Origin: a virus
Virus record (IMG/VR): IMGVR_UViG_3300009157_000010
Location: 1 to 36,454 of that record
Strand: one strand, 5' to 3'
Length of the DNA stretch: 36,454 nucleotides
Part shown: positions 1 to 7,110 of the stretch, one piece after another
How the letters are laid out: each line of letters begins with the position of its first letter
Position numbering within the stretch: the first letter of the stretch is position 1
Notes under the pieces: generated by a model
The model's database searches: none
What the model was told of the DNA's origin: nothing
The model's input: the letters and a program-made list of their open reading frames with translations, nothing else
Program-made: the position numbers and the translations under genes

Positions 1-123
1 CTTATTATCTTTGCTTCCAGTCTTTCCTTTTAAGATAGCGAGTATTTTATCAATGTTTTTATAACCATTTTGTTTTTTTAGTGATTCAAAATAAGATAGC
101 GGTCTCCAAGTTCTTACAATACA
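1..123. repeat. Direct terminal repeat, left copy
   Basis: These 123 bases recur without a mismatch at 36332-36454. A perfect repeat at both ends of a phage contig usually means the assembled molecule is circular or circularly permuted. The portal gene reads in frame through the join, which supports a unit genome of 36,331 bp. A true short terminal repeat of the packaged DNA cannot be excluded from sequence alone. Confidence 0.95.
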
Positions 124-612
124 GTAATCACTATCCTCTACACTAACCGCACCAACTTGAGGAAATACATCTCGGATATTAAGTAACCACATATCTGGAC
201 CAACATATCCATTCTTACCTACATTCCAATCAACTAGAGTATAGAACTTACCATATAAATTAGAATATAAATCAACTAATCTTAGTTTAGTAAGAAAATC
301 AAATTGAGAATTAGCATTTGGGATAATGTATTTGTCTAAAGTCAAGTTCATCAACTTAGATGCTCCACCATCATTCTTACTGATACCTTTTACCTTACCA
401 GTAGCTAATTGCCCCATAACTCTATAAGCACGTTCAATTAAAAGAGTAGATAGTTTAGGATCAAATACTTGTGATTTTTGTATAGTAGAGATGGCATCAG
501 ATAAGATGTTGTGAAATAGTTTTTCCCACGTGTCCCAATTATCTCGTTTTGTTTCTAAATAATCCTCTGCTGCTTGTTTTCTTGATAAGATTTGATTTTT
601 TGTTTCTGACAT
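1..612 (-). CDS. Portal protein, N-terminal 204 codons (gene continues at 36331 to 35150)
   Basis: ATG at 610-612 opens a frame that stays open to base 1 and continues in phase at 36331 once the 123-bp repeat is collapsed, ending at 35150. The joined protein is about 597 residues, in the usual size range for portals of short-tailed phages. The portal forms the dodecameric ring at the packaging vertex, through which DNA enters and leaves and on which the adaptor docks. The call rests on length, position between terminase and scaffold, and the overall mixed helical character. No single motif proves it. There is no Shine-Dalgarno: the ATG follows directly on the U-run of an intrinsic terminator, so expression probably depends on read-through or antitermination. 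Confidence 0.8.
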   Translation of the reverse strand, partial: MSETKNQILSRKQAAEDYLETKRDNWDTWEKLFHNILSDAISTIQKSQVFDPKLSTLLIERAYRVMGQLATGKVKGISKNDGGASKLMNLTLDKYIIPNANSQFDFLTKLRLVDLYSNLYGKFYTLVDWNVGKNGYVGPDMWLLNIRDVFPQVGAVSVEDSDYCIVRTWRPLSYFESLKKQNGYKNIDKILAILKGKTGSKDNK

Positions 613-658
613 AAAAAAAAGACCGACAAATTAGTCGGCCTATTCTGAGCATTTGCTC
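613..658 (-). terminator. Intrinsic terminator directly before portal ATG, with a small upstream hairpin
   Basis: On the minus strand a 7-bp stem (GGCCGAC/GTCGGTC, one G-U pair, loop TAATTT) at 621-640 is followed by eight U at 613-620, and the portal ATG starts at the next base. A smaller hairpin, GAGC-AAAT-GCTC, lies just upstream at 647-658. A promoter at 674-703 reads into it. The default product would be a leader RNA of roughly 55 nt, and the portal needs read-through. Confidence 0.8.
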
Positions 659-673
659 CATCGGTAATAATAT

Positions 674-703
674 ATATTAGCAATCTACTTTGGACTGTGT
701 CAA
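674..703 (-). promoter_or_regulatory. TTGACAC-class promoter upstream of portal
   Basis: Minus-strand -35 TTGACA (698-703) and -10 TAATAT (674-679) with an 18-nt spacer. The TGA inside the -35 box is the stop codon of the gene ending at 700. The start point is expected near 667. The terminator at 613-640 lies only about 30-55 nt downstream. Confidence 0.7.
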
Positions 704-903
704 TACTTATATCTCTTTCTCTTAACAGTATTGATTGTTTTTAGTTCTACAACTCCATTCTTGATAGAGAAAGTATAAGTTATCTCTCCAAAATCTATCT
801 TTTGGCAGTCTAACTCTAGTACTTCATGTAATTTGACATTCGGTGATAGAAGCTGTAAAAATGGCTTCATATTCTCCGGGGCTGGTGTTGATGTAGTTGA
901 CAT
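700..903 (-). CDS. Small phage protein of unknown function
   Basis: A 67-residue frame, ending in the basic tail KRKRYKY, between the terminase and portal genes. It overlaps the preceding gene by 80 bases. An internal ATG (codon 12, following GGAG closely) could be the true start, giving about 56 residues. No family is recognised. Position suggests a small structural or regulatory phage protein, but this is inference. Its TGA stop is part of the -35 box of the portal promoter. Confidence 0.5.
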   Translation of the reverse strand: MSTTSTPAPENMKPFLQLLSPNVKLHEVLELDCQKIDFGEITYTFSIKNGVVELKTINTVKRKRYKY

Positions 904-1033
904 AATCTACTATGTTTCCTTGATTAACTCTTAACGTCATGGTAAAAATACCATCTTTCTGAGCCTTAATATCCCTTTCAATATCTAAATGAGGAACTAC
1001 ATTATTCTTACGAACTAAGAAGTTATGTTTCAC
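824..1033 (-). CDS. Small phage protein of unknown function, GTG start
   Basis: A 69-residue frame whose GTG overlaps the TAG stop of the large terminase by one base. A good ribosome site, GGGAGG, lies 9 nt before the GTG, which decides the start. Composition is ordinary soluble protein with no cysteines until near the C-terminus. No recognisable family. Translational coupling to terminase is likely. Confidence 0.6.
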   Translation of the reverse strand: MKHNFLVRKNNVVPHLDIERDIKAQKDGIFTMTLRVNQGNIVDYVNYINTSPGEYEAIFTASITECQIT

Positions 1034-2214
1034 TAATACATTCCTCCCTGAAATAAATCACTTTCGTCTGGTAAGTCGTATATATCATCGTCTTTTGGTT
1101 TAAGACTTTCTAAGGCATATCTAACTGCTGACATAGCGTGATCCATAAATCCTTGTGGTTCATTTATAATTTTACCGTCTTTGTCTGTTATCCATAAATA
1201 ATTACGGTATTCTTTCCATAAGTTTACACTTCTTTTAGTTACATATATTATTTGGTCTTGGACATATTGAATACCTTGTAATACACTACCTGGACCTTTA
1301 TTTGAACCGATGATTGATACTCCATAACTTGTTATTTCATCAATACTCTTTGGTTCAGCACTATCAGCAATGCATAAAGCATCTTGGCCTAATCTAATTA
1401 CATCGGCTATATCTTTATTGCTCATTCCTTTCCTATATATCAGTTCGTCAAGGATAAAACTATTATTCCAAATATAAACATCTACTAAGGCACTTGGATC
1501 ATTTGAATACCCAAAGTCTAATCCTTTACGTTTTAATCTAGCTTCTTCTGGTATCTCATCTAACTGACTCCAACCCTTATATATACGTCCTTCGGCATCT
1601 CCAAGTTCACCCTCACCGTAAACACGCCACCAATTTTTATTACCTTTTCTTGATTCTATTGTCTTGACGATTGATTGATCTAATCCTTCATTATCTTTAT
1701 AAGTTAGGATTATAAAGTCAACATCATCTCTCTTGTCTTTAATATCTGTATAGAACCAAAACTCACTAACTGGATTCCAGTCTAACCATATCTCATCCTT
1801 AGTACGGACTTCTAACTGTTCAAATGTTTCTAAGGGAATATTGTTAGCCTCGTTTATAAATAGTCTTTCACGCCTTGGACCCCTTACTTTGTGTGGCATA
1901 TCAAGTGAAAAGAACTCTATCTTACTTCCTGTTTCAAACGTATAAGTATAATCTGTTTTATTCCACCTATCATCCTTAAAATAGTTATGCTCCTGCATTA
2001 TGTTAAGGAAATCTCTTATCGCACCTCTCTTTAAATGAGGCATACTCTCTGATGTAATAGAAGTTAATGTCGGTTTAGTATCTCTCTGAGCTTTATCAAT
2101 TAATATCTGAATAATAGAAATAGTCTTACCGGCAGATGTTCCACCGGCAATACCTCGTATCCTCTTATTCAGTTTCGTTAGTTTGCGAGTTGCTTGAGTT
2201 ATTATAAACGGCAT
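1033..2214 (-). CDS. terL: Terminase large subunit (packaging ATPase-nuclease)
   Basis: This 393-residue motor pumps DNA into the prohead through the portal and cuts the concatemer. A Walker A loop GGTSAGKT sits at residues 24-31 and Walker B LFINEA at about 118-123. The C-terminal RNase H-like nuclease shows LDFGYSNDP near 230 (first metal-binding Asp), an Asp in IADSAEP near 285 and DHAMSAVRY near 363. All the catalytic elements are therefore present and the gene looks intact. It overlaps the small subunit by 50 bases, the normal order small then large, and is followed at once by small genes and the portal. The general type is Terminase_3/PBSX-like. Packaging mode cannot be read from the sequence. 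Confidence 0.95.
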   Translation of the reverse strand: MPFIITQATRKLTKLNKRIRGIAGGTSAGKTISIIQILIDKAQRDTKPTLTSITSESMPHLKRGAIRDFLNIMQEHNYFKDDRWNKTDYTYTFETGSKIEFFSLDMPHKVRGPRRERLFINEANNIPLETFEQLEVRTKDEIWLDWNPVSEFWFYTDIKDKRDDVDFIILTYKDNEGLDQSIVKTIESRKGNKNWWRVYGEGELGDAEGRIYKGWSQLDEIPEEARLKRKGLDFGYSNDPSALVDVYIWNNSFILDELIYRKGMSNKDIADVIRLGQDALCIADSAEPKSIDEITSYGVSIIGSNKGPGSVLQGIQYVQDQIIYVTKRSVNLWKEYRNYLWITDKDGKIINEPQGFMDHAMSAVRYALESLKPKDDDIYDLPDESDLFQGGMY

Positions 2215-2584
2215 CTAATAAAGGTATGGGTTTCCCACCACTTGTTAAATCTTTCCTTTCAATCAATTTTCCTTTCATTTTTAGAGCAGTTTCTAAATAC
2301 TTATGTCTTACAGCGTAATCAGGTAATACCCTATCTGGTTCTGTTAAACTTGTTTTAACCATAGTAGCTTCTAACCCCTCAGATGTAACTTCAACTAATT
2401 TTTTATCAGGTAGATATTTTTTCATTAATTTTTTCCAACTCTTAGTTTTTTTCACTTTATCTGGACTATTAGAATAACTTTCACTATAACCTAAATCTTT
2501 CATTGCCTGACTCATTGATATTCCGACATTTTCAGACATATATTTCAATAATTCTTTTTGTCTATCTTGTGGTTCTTTGTTCAT
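2165..2584 (-). CDS. terS: Terminase small subunit
   Basis: A 139-residue protein directly upstream of and overlapping terL. The N-terminal part (QKELLKYMSENVGISMSQAMKDLGYSE, split over residues 8-35) reads as a helix-turn-helix of the terminase small-subunit type. A lysine-rich middle and a C-terminal tail follow. It would recognise phage DNA at the packaging start and feed it to TerL. The start is well supported by GAGGAG 8 nt before the ATG. It opens a new transcription unit behind a terminator (2621-2649) and an extended -10 promoter (2604-2612). Confidence 0.8.
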   Translation of the reverse strand: MNKEPQDRQKELLKYMSENVGISMSQAMKDLGYSESYSNSPDKVKKTKSWKKLMKKYLPDKKLVEVTSEGLEATMVKTSLTEPDRVLPDYAVRHKYLETALKMKGKLIERKDLTSGGKPIPLLDAVYNNSSNSQTNETE

Positions 2585-2603
2585 AGTGGCTCCTCTAGCA
2601 GTT

Positions 2604-2612
2604 ATTATAGCA
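2604..2612 (-). promoter_or_regulatory. Extended -10 promoter for terminase
   Basis: TGCTATAAT on the minus strand, a perfect extended -10 with no good -35 at 17 nt. It lies between the terminator at 2621-2649 and the terS ribosome site, so the mRNA leader would be only about 15 nt. One of five TGNTATAAT sites, all at gene borders. Confidence 0.6.
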
Positions 2613-2620
2613 TAGTGCCA

Positions 2621-2649
2621 ATAAAATACCCCTCAGAGTATGAGAGGTA
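2621..2649 (-). terminator. Intrinsic terminator before terminase
   Basis: A 9-bp stem (TACCTCTCA/TGAGGGGTA with one G-U pair, loop TACTC) on the minus strand followed by TTTTAT. It separates the accessory gene block (2659-7099) from terminase. Confidence 0.75.
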
Positions 2650-2658
2650 GATTATTCT

Positions 2659-2808
2659 TTATTTTTTAAATAAAGCGTAGGTTGACAGTCCTAGAGCAGT
2701 AATACACCATATCTGATATATATCTAGAGTTCCGTCATTGATTATCATCAAGAGACCTAGAGTATATATGATGGTGGTTACTAATACGAAATATTTTATA
2801 AATTTCAT
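2659..2808 (-). CDS. Small two-helix membrane protein
   Basis: A 49-residue frame with two hydrophobic stretches, roughly residues 6-23 and 32-47, joined by a short polar turn (NDGTLD). It is last in a run of small genes that ends at the terminator 2621-2649. No family is recognised. It could be a superinfection-exclusion or membrane-remodelling protein or an accessory holin, but nothing in the sequence decides. Confidence 0.6.
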   Translation of the reverse strand: MKFIKYFVLVTTIIYTLGLLMIINDGTLDIYQIWCITALGLSTYALFKK

Positions 2809-2820
2809 ACTTTGTTTAAA

Positions 2821-3024
2821 CTAATAACTTTTACGACCATTTGGTTCGTTGATTATCGCCATAACATTATATGACTCTTTATTTTTCTCACACTTAGGAC
2901 ATCTTTTAATTATTCCATATTCATTATCTGGAGCTAGTTCTTTACAATAAGGACAAAGAACTCTACCAGATTTATCTACTTTGGCAAATTTCTTTTCGTA
3001 TGGTGCTAGATCATCTATTTTCAT
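2821..3024 (-). CDS. Zinc-ribbon protein
   Basis: A 67-residue protein with two CxxC knuckles, LCPYCKE near residues 18-24 and RCPKCEK near 41-47, spaced as in a zinc ribbon. It overlaps the next upstream gene by an ATGA junction. Likely a small nucleic-acid or protein-binding adaptor. The exact role is unknown. Confidence 0.6.
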   Translation of the reverse strand: MKIDDLAPYEKKFAKVDKSGRVLCPYCKELAPDNEYGIIKRCPKCEKNKESYNVMAIINEPNGRKSY

Positions 3025-3320
3025 TTGATTGTTTTAATTACTTGATTTAAAAAGCGACTAAATAGATTAACAAAATTTTCATCTTGCCATAGTTTATGTT
3101 CCATTCTGTCTAATATACAATGAGTTATTTCATGTAGTAAGTTCTCTTGTAATTGGTCTCCATCAAAATCACAAGCATTAAATCTATTTTGAATCACTAT
3201 CTTATTTGAGTTAGGATGATATTGACCTACAGCATCATGGTCTTGGAATAACTTATCTGTATACTCAATATTTATCTTTACTCCACCAATTTCAAAAGAT
3301 GTTGGTTTATCTAGTTTCAT
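3021..3320 (-). CDS. HExxH zinc metallopeptidase-like protein
   Basis: A 99-residue protein with the zinc-binding motif HEITH at about residues 64-68 in the context LLHEITHCILD, followed by a Glu/Asp-rich helix. This is the core of a minimal gluzincin such as the SprT-like or ImmA/IrrE-like metallopeptidase domains of phages and mobile elements. It is short, with little beyond the catalytic helices, so it may process one phage or host protein or act with a partner. The neighbours are zinc-ribbon and membrane microproteins. Substrate unknown. Confidence 0.65.
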   Translation of the reverse strand: MKLDKPTSFEIGGVKINIEYTDKLFQDHDAVGQYHPNSNKIVIQNRFNACDFDGDQLQENLLHEITHCILDRMEHKLWQDENFVNLFSRFLNQVIKTIK

Positions 3321-3484
3321 GCGTATTTTCCTTTACCTAATTTTTTAATACTATCTTCACTTGGTTTGTTTTTGTGAGATAGACATATTTTACAGTCTAC
3401 CATACTCCAATCTTCGGTTAAGTATTGTTTATCAGCCTTTCTTCCACAAATTGCTTGATTTTCTTTTGGATAGTGAAATATCAT
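3317..3484 (-). CDS. Small Cys/His protein, probable zinc finger
   Basis: A 55-residue frame with IC-G at about residue 13 and a VDCKICLSH cluster near 29-37, a CxxC-type zinc knuckle. ATGA overlap with the metallopeptidase gene downstream. No family recognised. Confidence 0.55.
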   Translation of the reverse strand: MIFHYPKENQAICGRKADKQYLTEDWSMVDCKICLSHKNKPSEDSIKKLGKGKYA

Positions 3485-3485
3485 A

Positions 3486-3578
3486 TTAGTTATGTACCAT
3501 ACTCCCTACTAGTATGATTCCCATAAAAAATAATGAGCCACAGAAAGTACAGAAAGCGTTATATATTTTTTCATTCAT
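3486..3578 (-). CDS. 30-residue single-pass membrane peptide
   Basis: ATG overlaps the stop of the gene upstream (ATGA). The C-terminal two thirds is hydrophobic (GSLFFMGIILVGSMV) after a short head containing FCTFCG. Too short to classify. Kept because it fits the coupled chain of start-stop overlaps exactly. Confidence 0.45.
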   Translation of the reverse strand: MNEKIYNAFCTFCGSLFFMGIILVGSMVHN

Positions 3579-3706
3579 AGTTTTCTAGTTAAACAACTCA
3601 TAATTACTGAACCCCACATACTAATTAAAAAACCTATATCTTTAGTAAAGACATATAGTAAAAAATTAAGTATTACCAAAATGGAATACCACATTGAGTA
3701 GTTCAT
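3575..3706 (-). CDS. 43-residue two-pass membrane protein
   Basis: Two hydrophobic stretches, about residues 5-20 and 25-38, separated by TKDIG. It is joined by ATGA overlaps at both ends. Unknown function, one of a set of microproteins with membrane segments in this block. Confidence 0.5.
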   Translation of the reverse strand: MNYSMWYSILVILNFLLYVFTKDIGFLISMWGSVIMSCLTRKL

Positions 3707-3957
3707 TTTAAAACCTCATCTATTGAATTATTAAATTTATCTATAAGTTCATTTTCAGGTTTATAATCCCAAGTATTCATTTGACATGAGAACTTAGTTT
3801 TTCCTCTTTTCTTCATCTTTAACCCTCTTACTTTATCTTTAGGGACATAGTTTTCTTGTATCCAATTCCATATTAAATCTATTTCAGGAATTGATAACCA
3901 AGAGATAAATTCATCTTCAAATTTTGATTTGTTTGGTTCTTTTTTTAAGTTTTTCAT
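3703..3957 (-). CDS. Small phage protein of unknown function
   Basis: An 84-residue, lysine- and tryptophan-rich soluble protein with no cysteine cluster apart from one Cys in FSCQMNTW. Start and stop overlap both neighbours. No recognisable family. Confidence 0.55.
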   Translation of the reverse strand: MKNLKKEPNKSKFEDEFISWLSIPEIDLIWNWIQENYVPKDKVRGLKMKKRGKTKFSCQMNTWDYKPENELIDKFNNSIDEVLK

Positions 3958-4379
3958 AGTTTATTAGATTGTCTAAGTTGGGTTAGTTTTTGTCGTTGTT
4001 CTTCTCTAAAGTTATTTCTATGAATTGGTGGGAGTTCATATAAAACTTTGTTTGGGTCTTCGTCTGCTCCTATCACTTCTTTATCTACTCTATCTAATAT
4101 TTCTTTTACTATCTCTTGGTTGGATTGAGAGAGGAGGTGTTTTAAAGTTGATATCATAATTGATAAATCACCACAACCATTTTTAGTACCTTCTTCTAAA
4201 AATTCTTTTATTATTGCTTTATCTAAGTCTTTTATATTCATAGTTGGTTTACCAATTTTTTCAAACTCACATTTAGGACAACAAATAAAATTATCTTCTC
4301 CAATCTTTACTTTTGGAAGTTTAGAAATTGGATAACCTTTATCTACCTCAAACTCTTTTTTACAATAAAAGCATTTCAT
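3954..4379 (-). CDS. Zinc-ribbon protein of unknown function
   Basis: A 141-residue protein whose N-terminus has two CxxC pairs (MKCFYCKKEF, residues 3-6; ICCPKCEFE, about 33-36), forming a treble-clef or ribbon-type zinc site. The rest is predicted helical and charged, with a C-terminal arginine/glutamine-rich tail. Similar zinc heads on variable tails recur in the gene at 4698-5210. Unknown role. Confidence 0.6.
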   Translation of the reverse strand: MKCFYCKKEFEVDKGYPISKLPKVKIGEDNFICCPKCEFEKIGKPTMNIKDLDKAIIKEFLEEGTKNGCGDLSIMISTLKHLLSQSNQEIVKEILDRVDKEVIGADEDPNKVLYELPPIHRNNFREEQRQKLTQLRQSNKL

Positions 4380-4549
4380 AGTTGGTTTGGAATAGCTAAT
4401 GCCATAATTATTCTACAAATTCTTTCAGCTTCTTTAACTGTTAAGTCTGTAGGTAATTCAATAGTTGTATACCTGTCTTTTCCAATAATAATTGGGTAGA
4501 CTGCTTTTGTTATTTGTTTTTTCATAGTTGGTTTAATGGTTTTTGGCAT
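4376..4549 (-). CDS. Small phage protein of unknown function
   Basis: A 57-residue frame if the first ATG (4549) is used, 49 if the in-frame ATG at 4525 is used. Neither has a Shine-Dalgarno. It reads as a small beta-strand head (IIIGKDRYTTIELP) followed by a helix (TVKEAERICRIIMALA). The TGA stop overlaps the next ATG. Compact phage proteins of this look are common and uncharacterised. Confidence 0.55.
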   Translation of the reverse strand: MPKTIKPTMKKQITKAVYPIIIGKDRYTTIELPTDLTVKEAERICRIIMALAIPNQL

Positions 4550-4558
4550 TTAGTTATT

Positions 4559-4693
4559 TTAGATTTTCATTCCATAAATAATTAATATAGTAAGAGCAAA
4601 CCAAAATATAGACCAAGCTGGTGTTTTATCTTTAAAATGGGTTACTGTGTTTATAATTCCACAAATTATTCCAATAATATAAATTATAATCAT
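4559..4693 (-). CDS. 44-residue two-pass membrane protein
   Basis: ATG at 4693 follows AAGGAA by about 10 nt. A longer upstream extension to 4798 would overlap the preceding gene heavily and is not needed. Two hydrophobic segments (about 2-15 and 28-41) flank a polar TVTHFKDKTPA linker. Unknown function. Confidence 0.55.
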   Translation of the reverse strand: MIIIYIIGIICGIINTVTHFKDKTPAWSIFWFALTILIIYGMKI

Positions 4694-4697
4694 ATTC

Positions 4698-5210
4698 TTA
4701 CTTTTCCTTTTGTAAACTAATAAGGTAATCAATAATTTCACATTGTTTTTTCCAAATATCGTGTAATGTAGTAGCTTCATATCCAAGTACTCCATCATAA
4801 TTAAATTCTAATTTTGTTGGCACTACTAATGTATCTAGGTGTTTAGAATTAATCTTTATTTTTTGTTTTAGAGTTAAACCGTCCATTACCCATATTTCAT
4901 TTTTAGGTATACCTTTTTTAGCAAATAATGGTATTCCATATAATTCAAAACCATCTCCGTCTTTTATCTTATCTTTATCTAGGTGTTTAGTGGGTTTATC
5001 TTTGCCACAATAAACACAAAATGTTTGGTCTTCAACAGTTTTCCAAGAGTGTTCACATAGGTGTTTACCCGTAGAGGGTTTTTCATTTAAAACACATTCT
5101 ACTGGTTTATCTTCTCTATCCTCATCTTCTGCTATTCTTTTAATAACATCGCCAAAGTTCTTCTTAACATACTTAGAAGCTTCATCTAGTTGTTTTTTAC
5201 TTGGTTTCAT
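4698..5210 (-). CDS. Zinc-finger protein of unknown function
   Basis: A 170-residue protein with a helical N-terminus (residues 1-40) and a Cys/His cluster at about 50-75 (LCEHSW, FCVYCGK) that looks like a zinc ribbon. A C-terminal beta-rich region contains LDTLVVPTKLEFNYDG and ends in a helix. Ribosome site AAAGGAG is well placed before the ATG. It is coupled to the gene at 5207-5761 by a 4-bp overlap. No family recognised. Confidence 0.55.
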   Translation of the reverse strand: MKPSKKQLDEASKYVKKNFGDVIKRIAEDEDREDKPVECVLNEKPSTGKHLCEHSWKTVEDQTFCVYCGKDKPTKHLDKDKIKDGDGFELYGIPLFAKKGIPKNEIWVMDGLTLKQKIKINSKHLDTLVVPTKLEFNYDGVLGYEATTLHDIWKKQCEIIDYLISLQKEK

Positions 5211-5761
5211 TTGGTCTCCTTTAAGTAATCTAATAATTGATTAAACTTTTCAATAATTATTCTTTCTCTACCAAAACATCTAAAAAGTTTTTCAGTATCT
5301 ATTTTTTCTGGCAATTGTTTTTTAGGTTTAACTTCTTTTGGACACTCATCTTTTCCATAAAACTTACACATCACACATGGAACACCTTTTTTACACTCTT
5401 TAATTACTTGTTCTGTCATAAGTCTTTGACTTTCTTCTTCTGGAGAGAGTTTGGCTAATCTATTTTTATATAAGTCAATTAATTTTAATGTTCTTTCTTC
5501 CCCAGACAGATGATTCCACCATTCAGTAGTAATATCTCTTAATTTAAGATATTCTTTAACTTCTATCTTTGATTTAGTATTAGGGATTAGTTGGAGTGAT
5601 GATTTAAAAAACCAATCAAAATCATTTTCATTAAATTCAACTTTTATTTGGAATAATTTATCTTGTTTTATATCAGCGATATTTCCTGTTTGACCATAAA
5701 AGTTTTCATCTTTATTTATTACTTTTACTAAATCTCCTATCTTTAGTTTTGGTTGTTTCAT
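5207..5761 (-). CDS. KOW/SH3-like protein with a C-terminal Cys cluster
   Basis: A 184-residue protein with AAAGGAG before the ATG. Residues 6-55 (KIGDLVKVI, a turn with YGQTGNI, then KVEF) have the strand pattern of a KOW/SH3-type barrel, known from ribosomal and NusG-like proteins and from phage proteins. The C-terminal third has CKKGVPCVMCKFYGKDEC, a tight cysteine group likely to hold zinc. The fold call is by eye. A role in RNA or ribosome binding would be inference. Confidence 0.5.
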   Translation of the reverse strand: MKQPKLKIGDLVKVINKDENFYGQTGNIADIKQDKLFQIKVEFNENDFDWFFKSSLQLIPNTKSKIEVKEYLKLRDITTEWWNHLSGEERTLKLIDLYKNRLAKLSPEEESQRLMTEQVIKECKKGVPCVMCKFYGKDECPKEVKPKKQLPEKIDTEKLFRCFGRERIIIEKFNQLLDYLKETK

Positions 5762-5949
5762 TTTGACTCCTTTAATTTATTAATTTTATCTATAACTCCC
5801 ATATCATGCATTTCTTTTAGTCTTAATTCAAGAGAAATTAATATTGGCCTACGGTAGTCTTTAGATATATTAAGAATATTAAAATAAAGATTAAACTCTT
5901 TTAATATTTGTTTTATTCTCTTTTCTTTATTTATAGTTTGGTTTTTCAT
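5758..5949 (-). CDS. Small helical protein of unknown function
   Basis: A 63-residue, lysine-rich frame predicted all helical. Its TGA stop overlaps the next ATG. No recognisable family. Confidence 0.5.
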   Translation of the reverse strand: MKNQTINKEKRIKQILKEFNLYFNILNISKDYRRPILISLELRLKEMHDMGVIDKINKLKESK

Positions 5950-5969
5950 TTTTAGTTATGTATTAATTT

Positions 5970-6551
5970 TTAATTACAATTAACCATTCCGTTAGTACAG
6001 ACTTCTTTATATGTCTTGCCAGAAATTATATTTTTAATAACCCACGCATTAACTTTAAATTTTTTACTTAGACTATAAATGCTATTATTTTTATAATTTT
6101 CTCTAATGTAGATAACTTTATTATTAGTTAGTTTTCTCCTTGATATTCCCAATTTTCTAGCACCTTTAAAAAAATTATCCATAAATTGTTCTTTTCCTGT
6201 AAATTTTTTCCTCAATTTATTAGTATAAGAATGTTTAATATTTTGTGATGGAGTACACCATTCAAGATTAGACAACCGGTTATCATTTTTTATTCCATTT
6301 TTGTGATTAACAGAAGTGTAATTATTTAAATTTTGTAAAAAGTTTTCAGCCATTATTCTGTGTATAGAATAATATTTAGAATAACCGTTATCGTTTAGGT
6401 TTACTCTTAAATAACCACCTCTCACCATAGTTTTTAATTTTCTAGTCTTACCTTTTGGATATTTAGTTGTATATATATTTCCAACCTTATCTATCTTATA
6501 TCCGTTATGATTCTTTATATTATATAATTTCATTCTTATATATTGTAACAT
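5970..6551 (-). CDS. HNH homing endonuclease (NUMOD4-HNH type)
   Basis: A 193-residue protein with an N-terminal NUMOD4-like segment (YKIDKVGNIYTTK, about 18-30) and an HNH core at about 68-105. The core shows IHRIMAENFL, VNHKNGIKNDNRLSNLEW and the NIKHSY tail. Helical DNA-binding repeats (NUMOD1-like) follow up to the C-terminus. This is the typical free-standing homing endonuclease of phages, which cuts a cognate gene lacking the insertion and spreads by repair. The start could be codon 7 (ATG at 6533). It is AT-richer than its neighbours by eye and sits between a transglycosylase and small orphans, consistent with recent insertion. No intron is seen around it. Confidence 0.85.
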   Translation of the reverse strand: MLQYIRMKLYNIKNHNGYKIDKVGNIYTTKYPKGKTRKLKTMVRGGYLRVNLNDNGYSKYYSIHRIMAENFLQNLNNYTSVNHKNGIKNDNRLSNLEWCTPSQNIKHSYTNKLRKKFTGKEQFMDNFFKGARKLGISRRKLTNNKVIYIRENYKNNSIYSLSKKFKVNAWVIKNIISGKTYKEVCTNGMVNCN

Positions 6552-6553
6552 TT

Positions 6554-7099
6554 TTATTTAATATATCCAAGTTTTCTAGCACAAACCCAAGGATTTAGGC
6601 CTTGTTCTTGATAAAGTGTGTAAATAAAATCTATGTTTTTAACAAAGTCCATTCTATCTTGACGGCTAATTCTTTTAGAATGTACATCGTTTATTTGTCC
6701 GATTCCTACGTCAAAAGTTCCATTGGAGTTTTTATTTAATGCGTCCGGTCTTAAACCTGATTCACATTTCATTGTCGCAATAATTTTGGTGATTTCGGTA
6801 TCTTTAATTCCTAATTGAGTACCCTTACATCTTAAATACGTTATAGGGTCGTAATCGCAAGGAACTTCATTACTAGTCACTTCTACCGCTTTTACTTCAA
6901 TCATTGATTTACCGTCATTTGGTGAGTCTAATTTTACTTGTTTATAAGGATTGTCGGCAATGAATAATCCAAATAAAGAGCCTAATATAATTCCATCTAC
7001 TAAGGCAGCCAAAGTATATTTGTTAAACCATCTTTGAAAGTCTTGGTTTCTTTTATATCTTTGATCGAGTAAGTTTTTGATTTCTATTTTGTTTTTCAT
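6554..7099 (-). CDS. Membrane-anchored lytic transglycosylase (SLT-like)
   Basis: A 181-residue protein. A basic N-terminus is followed by a transmembrane helix at about residues 27-47 (LAALVDGIILGSLFGLFIA) and a linker. The C-terminal 80 residues carry SLT hallmarks: catalytic Glu in KCESGLRP, then NGTFDVGIGQIN and an Asn/Trp-rich end. The reaction is cleavage of peptidoglycan between MurNAc and GlcNAc. With its membrane anchor and distance from the lysis genes it more likely opens the wall locally (DNA entry or assembly) than lyses the cell. It is the first gene after the structured RNA at 7111-7386. No Shine-Dalgarno precedes its ATG. Confidence 0.75.
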   Translation of the reverse strand: MKNKIEIKNLLDQRYKRNQDFQRWFNKYTLAALVDGIILGSLFGLFIADNPYKQVKLDSPNDGKSMIEVKAVEVTSNEVPCDYDPITYLRCKGTQLGIKDTEITKIIATMKCESGLRPDALNKNSNGTFDVGIGQINDVHSKRISRQDRMDFVKNIDFIYTLYQEQGLNPWVCARKLGYIK

Positions 7100-7110
7100 A
7101 GTTTTGTTTT

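Noticed and set aside
5237-5458. Rightward open frames opposite leftward genes (for example here, 7838-8062, 13745-13942, 29652-30038, 34543-34779)
   Set aside because: They are mirror frames of well-supported genes, with low-complexity or Phe/His-rich translations, no ribosome sites and no promoters.
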